Shown in pieces: positions 56,235-64,000 of a stretch of DNA of 64,000 bases. The translations under genes and the position numbers were made by a program. The stretch is taken from contig NC_092813.1 in NCBI RefSeq assembly GCF_040954645.1, forward strand, positions 14,982,136-15,046,135, written 5' to 3'. A model generated the notes under the pieces. The model did not search any database. It was not told the origin of the DNA and was given only the letters and a program-made list of their open reading frames with translations. This DNA is from Diabrotica undecimpunctata (lineage: Eukaryota; Arthropoda; Insecta; Coleoptera; Chrysomelidae). How positions within the stretch are numbered: the stretch's first letter is position 1; each line of letters begins with the position of its first letter.

Positions 56235-57373
56235 TTATTTTACAACTTGGGAAAGGGAGTTATCGCTTTCAATATCCGAGGATGAATCGGTAACTGAGGA
56301 TTGTATCTTTTTTCGAAGTCTTGTTAGTTTATTTTTTATTTTGCAATCAGGAATATGGTCGTGGGCGAATAGAAGTATCTCTTTAAAAGAAACCATATCG
56401 GTTGTGTAATTTTCTACTATGGGGGTAGGATATCTTGAGTTTAATGCGTTACATATCGCGTCGCAAAGAACTGTAAATTTAAGAGGAAATGTCGGGTATT
56501 TAGATTCGATTTTACCTTTAATAGATTCAAGTGATTCGAGGATATCAGGTGGTGATGATTTTGGCCGCTTAACCGTATTTTTGGGTTTGGTAAAAATTGT
56601 TGGATCGGGTGGCTGGCGTTTCATGTATCCCAGGAGAGTCAGTCGATATTTGTCTCTTTGTTTTTTGATGGGAGGCATCAGTGTTCAAAATAATAGGATT
56701 GCTATTTTTAGTCGTTTCGTTGTAAATATCTTCTGCTGTTATTTGAAAGTTAGTGGTATTATTAATAGAATTTCCTGCTTGTGTTGTAAGATTTTGAGGT
56801 TTAGACGGGAGTGATATTGTAGATTGAGATTCAATGGGTGTTTTAGTTGATGTCAATTGTGATAGAACAGGGCAGTCTGTTTTGCGATGACCTTTTGACA
56901 TACATTTAGGGTAATTTAAGTCAGTGGATAGGTAAATTCGATAGTTGGTGTTGTCGTAAGATATTATAATAAAATCTGGGATAGTGATATTTTCAATGAG
57001 AGTGATAAAAATTTGTCTTCAAAAGCTTAAAACGTGGTTATAGGTAATGTCCGGCATTCCAACTCGCAGAAAAGTCATCTGAGATACAATATTAAGTTCT
57101 AATTTTTTCAGCTCAACTTCAAGTACTGAGTTTGGTATTGGAGAGGTAAATACAAATTCTGTTATTCGAGATGCGGGATGCAAATAACATATTTTTTGGT
57201 TTTACTATATTTCCTATTGCTATCACATATTCGTTTATTTTTATTCCATTGAGAGCAGATAGGACAATGGCTTGGTTTTTGGTTGGATATTTAAATGAAG
57301 TAACAGCGTTGGAATATGAACATGGTTGATTGTTGTTAGGAGAAGAAACAGAACCAACAGAATCTTCATCCAT
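56235..57373 (-). pseudogene. LINE C ORF1, frameshifted
   Basis: Minus strand from ATG 57373 (MDEDSVGSVSSPNNNQ): conserved block KNQAIVLSALNGIKINEYVIAIGNIVKPKN…RISNNRICIYLSNTKL, a break near 57120, then a second frame from 56901 with a partial zinc knuckle (KGHRKTDCP) and the Ser/Thr-rich linker. A third frame, 56678-56235, carries the basic C-terminal domain (KEILLFAHDHI…NKLTRLRKKIQ) and an acidic end. The last shift lies near 56570-56600 in a C/A-rich stretch. The stop TAA is followed one base later by the ORF2 ATG. Confidence 0.8.
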
Positions 57374-57429
57374 TTTTAAAAATATTATTCATATTTTGGC
57401 ACCTCTATTCTTCAGACGGTCCTGTTTCC

Positions 57430-57660
57430 ATAAAAACAGAATCAGTAATGAGGTACCAAAAGTTGTGTAGTTGATAAATCCGGTGCCAGGAACTTGTTTT
57501 GATATAAGTATCTCTAATTATATTATAATAAATACTACTTACAGTTTTTCTCCAAGTAGTTCAAATTTATTTTTATAGTAACACTACACTTTATTGCAAT
57601 TTTATCAACTCAACCCTGCGCAGTTGATGTGATTTTGTCTTTAAATAAAAAAAAATAAAA
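57430..57660 (+). mobile_element. Family-A LINE 3' tail fragment
   Basis: It ends with AACCCTGCGCAGTTGATGTG, a short spacer and an A-rich tail, like the end of LINE A (40120-40178). No coding sequence remains, so it is a strongly 5'-truncated copy or the 3' UTR of one. The start is approximate, because 57430-57480 resembles the LINE C 5' UTR. Confidence 0.5.
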
Positions 57661-57674
57661 GTATTCAAGTTTTA

Positions 57675-58500
57675 AACAGATTTCGGATAGTATTAAATAT
57701 GTATTACAATTCTTAAATAGTGCAAAATATAAGCACAAAATATTATTTTTATCATGTAGAACCTGTTATAACTAGAATTAGTCCTCTAATGTTCTTATTG
57801 TGAACTGCTTTCTAAGGAAGCCTTACAAGCATTTCCATTATATACATAAGTATATTTTATGGCATCCTCAAAACACGCTCAAAATCGGATTGCTCCCTAA
57901 CCATAAAATAATTGTCCTAGTCACACAAGAGAAAAATTTGAGGACTTCTTTTTCTGAAAGTTATAATAATAACAAAGATATTTCCAAATGCTGATATGAT
58001 ACTCAGATGATTGCCTAATAAAAGTAACTTTTAAAATTCTAACTAAAATTGATAAAAAAAATATTTGAAGTTATTAAATAGATTTTTGGTCGGTTTTAAG
58101 GGGCTCTCTTCTAACTGGCGGAAATAATTTAAAAAACGACACTCACAATGTAACATTTGCTACTATAATTAGAGTTAGTTCTACAATCTGCTTGTTATGA
58201 ACTACTTTCTAAGAAGACCATAAATGGAAATCGATCATACGCATGACTTCATATTCATGGCCTCCTTAAAAAAGAGCTCAACATAGGTAAGGTTTCCAGC
58301 CATAAAATGTTTGTCCCAGTCGCATGAGGAAAATCTAAGGACTTCTTTCTGAAAACTATAACACAGAAAATATTTCCAAATGCTGAAATCTATTTTCGGT
58401 GGTTGGTTGGCCGAAAGATTACGTTTTTAAAATCATAAATAACATTGATAAAAATAATTATTATTGAACAGATTTCGGATAGTATTAAAATGTATTATTT
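57675..58500 (+). repeat. Tandem repeat, unit about 400 bp
   Basis: Two diverged units (about 57675-58077 and 58078-58465) and the start of a third. Each begins with a form of ACAGATTTCGGATAGTATTAA and shares CTTTCTAAG, CCATAAAAT, GTCACA/GTCGCA and AAGGACTTCTTT words at matching offsets. Non-coding. It could be a small satellite array or an internally duplicated element. Confidence 0.65.
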
Positions 58501-58509
58501 TTTTTTTAT

Positions 58510-58763
58510 TTTAGTTGGATTGCCTTGGCCGAGCCAATTAGACAGACAAATTTAAAGACAAACAATTTTTACAATCAGAGGAATTTTTTTACAATTAGAG
58601 GAATAAATATACAATCATTCGTACAATCTAACGTACAATTTTTAATAAATTAATTTTTTTTTCCTGCGCTTCAACATCTCGGAGGTTTACATCTTCCTTT
58701 TCATTTTTTAATTCCTTAATATTTTTTTTGTATATATATTTTTTATAATTATTATTTTTATTC

Positions 58764-58827
<64 letters not shown>

Positions 58828-59115
58828 TTTTTTTTTGCTATAATATAATACAATATTTACTTAAATGTAAGGGTCAGTTTTAAAGCTTCAATTTATATTT
58901 ACAGTTTTTGATATGTTCGTAAATCATTTTTAATATATTGATATCTCTAGAGAAAATCAAATTGTTCAGGTAGATGGGAAGTGGAATTTTTAATATAATA
59001 AGATTATCATATAATTTTCAATTATGTATATTCAAAATATGTAATACTTCTTTTCCATACCTGCAATTAGGTGACTCCGTGAGACCCAACTTGTACATAT
59101 GAAGGGGGGTAAGAG
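58510..59115 (-). pseudogene. LINE ORF2 C-terminal fragment with 3' region
   Basis: On the minus strand 59110-58890 encodes LTPLHMYKLGLTESPNCRYGKEVLHIL, a stop, and IYLNNLIFSRDINILKMIYEHIKN. This is the zinc-like C-terminal end found in many LINE ORF2 proteins (PLHxYxxxLxxSPxCxxG). The rest down to about 58510 would be its 3' UTR and contains a (TA)n tract. The element is strongly 5'-truncated, and its edge meets the 5' end of the Jockey-like LINE. Confidence 0.55.
58766..58817. repeat. (TA)n microsatellite
   Basis: About 25 TA units inside the 3' region of the minus-strand LINE fragment, followed by T-rich sequence. Confidence 0.9.
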
Positions 59116-59642
59116 CATGATTAGATCTTAATCAGTTCGACTCGAGCAGCCGAACAGTACGGACGTGAGAGAGAAGCGTGCTTAGGTGGGGGCGACTGAC
59201 CTATTGTCAACGGAGCTTTTCAGCTCCCGGTGGGTAAGACACCGAGTGTGGCATAGGCACTTGTCCTACATATTAGCGAAAAGCGGATGCGAGATTGTTA
59301 CTAGTTAAACCGTCGAGGAGCTGTTTTTATAGGCTCCTCGCGGAGGCTATAATAGCTTCGCGTTTGCGAAGAATTCGGGATCACCTCAGTGTGTAGTCAG
59401 GGATGACACTGTAAGGCCTTGACATTTGACAAGGTCGGACAGAAACGGCCCCTGCTCCTGAGGTGTGAGAAACAGGAAGAGGATCCCTCACTGTGAATAC
59501 AGGGAGTGAACTACCGCGAGGTACCTGGGACGGCACCCAGTAAGCCGTACTGAAAGCGGTCAGTCGGTGGAAAAAAAACAGAGTCGTCTAAGTAGAATTT
59601 TCTTATATCTTATGAACTATTTGTTCACTGCTTTACGGCAAT
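59116..59642 (+). other. 5' UTR of Jockey-like LINE, with three stem-loops
   Basis: Much richer in G+C than the flank. Three short perfect hairpins follow each other: GGAGCT/AGCTCC (59212-59227), CGAGGAGC/GCTCCTCG (59314-59340) and CTTCGC/GCGAAG (59356-59371). LINEs of this type carry an internal promoter in their 5' UTR; I see no TATA box. The 5' edge is placed by the composition change and is approximate. Confidence 0.55.
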
Positions 59643-61693
59643 ATGAGTGATATTCCCCCCCCCCAGAAAGTGTTGTCACGCAGGTGACAACACAAGAAGA
59701 AGAAGAGAATGATTTAGCCGAATCATCAAACCCCTCTGTTGACAGCTCGATCGAGCTATGTAATAAATTTATTAAATCGACTAATCCCGCGATCGACGAC
59801 ATAGAAATCGTAATATCTGACGATGACTCCTATCTGCCCGAGTCGGAGGAAGAAAAAAGCGAAATCGACACCGATGACGATATCAATACGATGGACGCCA
59901 TCGACGAAGAGCCGAGCCCAGCTGCGGAATCGCGCGAAGCCCCACCCACAACTGTAGTAGAGACACAACCCGCCGTGGACAACGTCTCCAAAAATGAAGC
60001 CGAGCCCGAAATCGGCAAGAAAATGAAAAGGCTAAGGCCCAAAGAAGACTCTTCGGAAGACGAAGAAGTAAAGAAAAAGGCCAGAGAAATGGCGGAAAGG
60101 GAAAAGGCCAATGAGCTTTTAAGGTCGGTCAATGTACTGACGGAACAGATCAAATCCCTTAAAGAAGAAAGCCGTATCCGCGAGGAAAAGGCAAATAAAC
60201 AAATCCAAGACCTTCTCGCTCAGATGACTGAGCTGAGAAACGAAAACAAAGAAAAGGACAAGGAGATACAAAAACTTGTACAACATATAATGGCATTAAC
60301 AGCAGCCAAGGAGAAAGAAGAGTCAATAATGGAAATCGACCCGTGGAAAGCCTCCCTCGATAATGACGTTGTAAAGCTAGTGGAACTAGGAATCGGTTCA
60401 CCTCCCCCCGTAAAGCCATCCGGTAGCAAAGGCAAGCCTAAAGAGCCGGAAAGAATCATAACAACCAAAGAACCTGCAGGTTGGACACAAGTCCAAAACA
60501 AAAAAGGAAAAAAGACAGGCACCACTACTGAGAAATCAGACAGTAGTGTGAAAACAAAAATAAGCGTCGCCGAAAAGCAGACGCAGATAATAAATCAGCG
60601 GAAAGAAATCGAATTTAACAAGGCTGCGAAAGAGGATCATGAAAGAAGCCATAAAAAGAAAACTGCCCAAAATAACTTGAGCAAAAATAGCCAAGTTGAA
60701 AAAGAAAACGACGTACCAAAAGACTCACCGCAAACAAGCGAGGAGCCTATAGTAAAAGAGCCGAAACCACCGGCGATAATCCTAAAAACTGTAGGAGAAC
60801 ACCAAAAAATCCTGCAGAGAGCAGCCAACCAAGGCATAATATCAGTCAACAAGTTTGCACGATCAGGCAGATCGATAGTTATTAATACAAAAACCAGAAA
60901 AGATTACCTAGGAATGGTACACATCCTAGAAGAACACAGTCCAAAAGTAGAATTCATCGCATATCCCATAGATAGCGATAAACTAAAAAGAGTCATTATA
61001 AAAGGGCTATCTGCTACTACTAGCACAGTAGCAATTAAAGACGAACTATACAATAAAGGAATAGAAGCAACAAGGGTGATCAATATGATCTCCAAAAAAG
61101 CTGATAAAAAAGTACTGCCACATTTTATCGTCACCCTCAAAGAGGAAGACGTTGCAAAAATTAAAAAAATATCTGATATATGCTACATGCGCATCTATGT
61201 GGAGGATGAATTCAAAATCACAAAAGACACCCTACAGTGTTATAACTGTCAAGGGTTCTATCACAGCTCAAAGGCTTGCCATTGCGGATCCAGATGTGTA
61301 AAATGCGGAGAAAACCACATCAGTAACGACTGTGAGAAAAGCCGGGAAACCGACCCCAAATGTGCAAACTGTGGTGAAGCGCACACAGCAAATTATAGAG
61401 GATGCTCTAAGGCCCCCAAAAAGAAAACACCTGCCCCAACAAGACCGGTAGGAAGACCCATAAACAGCGCTCCAATCAACAAAGGAGTCAGCTACGCACA
61501 GGCAGCGAAAAAATCCGCTGAAACCACCTCAGAATCTCCAGCACAACCACAAGAAGTGTCGGTACAGGATGCAGCTACCCTTATCGCAAACTTCCATACA
61601 GAGTATAATAACAAAATGATGGAAATGATGTCCATGATGGACAAAGCAACAAAAATGATGACTGCATTTGGAGAAGCCGTCCGAAAATGTTAG
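59643..61693 (+). CDS. Jockey-like LINE ORF1 (Gag-like RNA-binding protein)
   Basis: The frame is open from before 59684 (a GTG) to the stop at 61691-61693, 669 codons. The natural start is probably ATG 59643, but a run of ten C (59655-59664) puts it out of frame with the rest, so either the copy has a one-base slip or the run is misread. Order: acidic Glu/Asp/Ser-rich N-terminus; coiled coil (about residues 145-220 counted from 59684); Lys-rich linker; an RRM-like/PRE_C2HC-type block (about 395-510) with VINMISKKADKKVLPHFIVTL; three zinc knuckles at about 517-575 (CYNCQGFYHSSKAC, CVKCGENHISNDC, CANCGEAHTANYRGC); Ala/Ser-rich linker; Met-rich helical tail. The protein would coat element RNA. 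It overlaps ORF2 by seven bases. Confidence 0.9.
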
Positions 61694-64000
61694 CAAACCA
61701 AAACGAAGATCTACGCATTGGGTCATGGAATTCCGGCGGAATATTCAAAAAGATCAACCTTCTGGATGAAATAATAAACAGATTAGAGCTCGATATCGTA
61801 GCCCTTCAAGAAACTAAACTAGTGGAAAGGAAAAAAACAAAATTTCCAGGCTACGATATCTATAGAACGGATCATAGAGCATTATCAGGAGGAACAGCTA
61901 TATTAGTCAAAAGGGGACTCGAACACGAGCACATCCCAACACCAGACGGACTGGTGACAATGGAAGCCACAATTATTCGACTTAAGGCCAACAACGAAAC
62001 ACTAAAAATAGTGTCAGCTTACGTTAGACCACATGATCCGATTTTCAACGAAGATTTGAGCCTAATACTGAACTCAGAAGAGCCAACTATAATTATTGGA
62101 GACCTAAATGCTAGATCTCCCAATTGGTTTGACAGGACGACCAACCGAAACGGAAGATATCTCTGCAACCATCTCGAGAACAGACCGAACACATATGTCA
62201 TCGGACCAACAGAACCGACATGTTTCCACGGAGAACTCCCTACGTATCTCGACATTGCAATCCTACACAACGTGGGTCAACAATACGAGATACACTCTCT
62301 AAATGAAGGCGATTCGACACATAACCTAATCGTCCTGACCCTGGGCGCAACAGAATTGAACTATTTGCAGCCCCACAACAGAAAGAAAACAAGTTGGCCA
62401 AACTTTAGAAGAATTGTGAGCGAGAACATCGGTAACATCCCAACAATTAATAATATTACAGAACTAGAAGACAGTGTAATAAAACTAGAACAAGCAATAA
62501 ACAATGCTATCGATGCCAGCTCCAAAACCGAAACAAACACAAGACAAAAAGGAAGATTCAGGGATATAAGTATAGAACTTCAAAACCTAATCAAAGAGAA
62601 AAACCGGAAAAGAAGAAGAGCCTACCGCACAAGAATGGTAGAAGACAAAAGGATTGCAAATGAGCTAGACAGGGAAGTGAAAAAACAACTTCAAAATCAT
62701 AGAAATGAAAGCTGGGACTCCTATATCGATGAGCTAAATCCTAACAAATCCGCCTTCTGGAAGTTATCTAAAATCCTTCGAAAGGACAAGAAACCCATAC
62801 CTCCCCTACACGGAGTAAACGGGATTGTCCATACGGAAATCGACAAAGCCGAAGTCATGAAGGACGAACTAGAAAGGGCGTGTAGAAACAACGAAGACCC
62901 CGACGATGACATAGACTTTGAAGAAGAGGTAGAAAGAACAGCGAGAAGACTTAGAAGGAAAAAGGGCAGAATAGGTATTACACATACATCTCCCGAAGAA
63001 ATAAAGGAACTTATAAAAATGACAAATGCCAAAAAAGCCCCAGGACCCGACAACATCACAAATAGGGCGCTGAAAAATCTACCAACAAAAGCTATTGTTT
63101 ATATCACTAACATAATAAACAACATGCTAAAACTACGATATTTCCCAGATAGGTGGAAAGAGGCACACGTAATAATGATTGCAAAACCTGGTAAAAACGG
63201 CACATTTCCGCAAAATTACAGACCTATCAGCTTATTATCATCTATAAGCAAGATAGCGGAAAGAGTTATACTAAAAAGACTCAATGAAGAATCACAAATG
63301 CTAGGAACCATACCAGAGGCTCAATTCGGGTTCAGAAGCGAACACTCCTGTGAATTACAGGTACTACGACTTACAGAATTCATCACCAAAGGATTTAATG
63401 AAAAAATGTACACAGCTACAGCTTTTCTGGACGTCAGCAAAGCCTTCGACAGAGTCTGGCACCATGGACTCATCTATAAAATGAATGAATTTGGTTACAG
63501 TGAGGCGATGACATGCCTCCTTGCGTCATATCTTGCCAACAGAAGGTTCAGAGTTCGAATAGGGGCAACCCTATCCGAAGTCGGGACCCTGGAGGCGGGT
63601 GTGCCTCAGGGAGCGGTGCTGTCGCCGTACCTGTACACCATCTATACGGCCGACACGCCAAAAGAGCCAGGCTCTCTGTTGAGTCTTTACGCTGACGACA
63701 CAGCAATAGCTGTTAGCTGGAGAAACCCGGATCATGCAGCTAATCATCTGCAAAGAGCACTAAACAGATTCCAAAGATGGTGCATAAAATGGAAAATAGC
63801 CCTAAATCCAGATAAAACACAGGCTGTAATGTTTAGTCACAGAAGAAGTGTACCAAATCGCGAAATTACAATCGAAAACACCCCAGTAGACTGGACCAAC
63901 CAGGCTAAATATCTAGGGGTACATCTAGATAAGAAGCTAACGTTCACTGAGCACATCAATCAGCAAATACGTAAAGCCAAAGCGTTGAAAAGTCAGCTCT
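61687..64000 (+). CDS. Jockey-like LINE ORF2, endonuclease-RT, open to window end
   Basis: I translated this from ATG 61687 to base 64000 and found no stop: at least 771 codons, continuing beyond the window. AP endonuclease: RIGSWNSGG, IVALQETKL, SGGTAILVKRGL, IIGDLNARSPNW, TYLDIAIL and DSTHNLIVLTL. RT: KKAPGPDNITNRALKNL near 63030, NYRPISLLSSISKIAERVILKRL near 63220, QFGFRSEHSC near 63325, AFLDVSKAFDRVWHHGL near 63420, AGVPQGAVLSPYLYTIYTAD near 63595, the box LYADDTAIA near 63690 and KYLGVHLDKKLTF near 63910. All catalytic motifs visible are canonical. ORF1 and ORF2 overlap in ATGTTAG, which suggests reinitiation after ORF1. Its even codon use and G+C differ from the decayed neighbours, so the copy is young and may be active. 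Confidence 0.95.
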   Translation, partial: MLANQNEDLRIGSWNSGGIFKKINLLDEIINRLELDIVALQETKLVERKKTKFPGYDIYRTDHRALSGGTAILVKRGLEHEHIPTPDGLVTMEATIIRLKANNETLKIVSAYVRPHDPIFNEDLSLILNSEEPTIIIGDLNARSPNWFDRTTNRNGRYLCNHLENRPNTYVIGPTEPTCFHGELPTYLDIAILHNVGQQYEIHSLNEGDSTHNLIVLTLGATELNYLQPHNRKKTSWPNFRRIVSENIGNIPTINNITELEDSVIKLEQAINNAIDASSKTETNTRQKGRFRDISIELQNLIKEKNRKRRRAYRTRMVEDKRIANELDREVKKQLQNHRNESWDSYIDELNPNKSAFWKLSKILRKDKKPIPPLHGVNGIVHTEIDKAEVMKDELERACRNNEDPDDDIDFEEEVERTARRLRRKKGRIGITHTSPEEIKELIKMTNAKKAPGPDNITNRALKNLPTKAIVYITNIINNMLKLRYFPDRWKEAHVIMIAKPGKNGTFPQNYRPISLLSSISKIAERVILKRLNEESQMLGTIPEAQFGFRSEHSCELQVLRLTEFITKGFNEKMYTATAFLDVSKAFDRVWHHGLIYKMNEFGYSEAMTCLLASYLANRRFRVRIGATLSEVGTLEAGVPQGAVLSPYLYTIYTADTPKEPGSLLSLYADDTAIAVSWRNPDHAANHLQRALNRFQRWCIKWKIALNPDKTQAVMFSHRRSVPNREITIENTPVDWTNQAKYLGVHLDKKLTFTEHINQQIRKAKALKSQL

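Noticed and set aside
61687..64000. Jockey-like ORF2 as a broken gene because its stop is not seen
   Set aside because: Codon-by-codon reading shows no internal stop; the end is simply outside the window.

Overview
This window looks like a stretch of large, repeat-packed arthropod chromosome, most likely an insect. The DNA is AT-rich and eukaryotic. It carries the mix typical of insect genomes: hAT, piggyBac, BEL/Pao, Ty3/Gypsy, RTE-like, Jockey-like and RNase H-encoding LINEs. I found no host protein gene, rRNA, tRNA or CRISPR. Almost everything recognisable is a transposable element (TE), in states from ruined to apparently intact. A beetle would fit, but the sequence does not prove the order.

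Layout. 1-4.3 kb: AT-rich DNA, a piggyBac deletion derivative (-) and a decayed piggyBac transposase (+) ending at a TTAA. 4.3-15.7 kb: a nested stack. An old hAT transposase on the minus strand is split into three pieces by an RTE-like LINE (about 5.67-7.73 kb) and by a young Ty3/Gypsy element (8.03-15.54 kb, identical LTRs, 4-bp target duplication GTCG). The Gypsy 3' LTR is itself split by another LINE with a (TA)n tail. 16-24.5 kb: a possible LINE fragment, then two decayed RNase H-encoding LINEs (family E) lying head to head. 25.2-29.8 kb: a second, truncated Gypsy (-) with an Asn-rich Gag and a tRNA-Lys-type primer-binding site. 30-34.5 kb: hairpin, dispersed repeat, remnant of LINE family A, and a complex non-coding repeat with direct and inverted arms. 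34.9-40.2 kb: a nearly intact family-A LINE. 41.5-45.7 kb: a third family-E LINE piece and a BEL/Pao fragment. 47.6-57.7 kb: two family-A LINEs tail to tail (one + decayed, one - with few breaks) and a 3' tail fragment. 57.7-59.1 kb: a ~400-bp tandem repeat and a LINE C-terminal fragment. 59.1-64 kb: the 5' part of a Jockey-like LINE with open ORF1 and ORF2, the latter running off the window.

Most interesting object. The young Gypsy encodes one 1819-residue Gag-Pol protein. It begins with a SAP-type DNA-binding motif and a long coiled coil, has no zinc knuckle in Gag, and after the integrase carries a domain that I read as a macrodomain of the OARD1/TARG1 (ADP-ribose deacylase) type, followed by a CCCH zinc finger whose ORF ends inside the 3' LTR. 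The LTRs are identical and the frame is open, so this architecture was probably functional when the copy inserted.

How the parts relate. Nesting gives a relative order: hAT first, then RTE-like LINE and Gypsy, then the LINE inside the Gypsy LTR. Several frameshifts in otherwise good LINE ORFs fall in A/T or C homopolymers, so some breaks may be sequencing or assembly errors.
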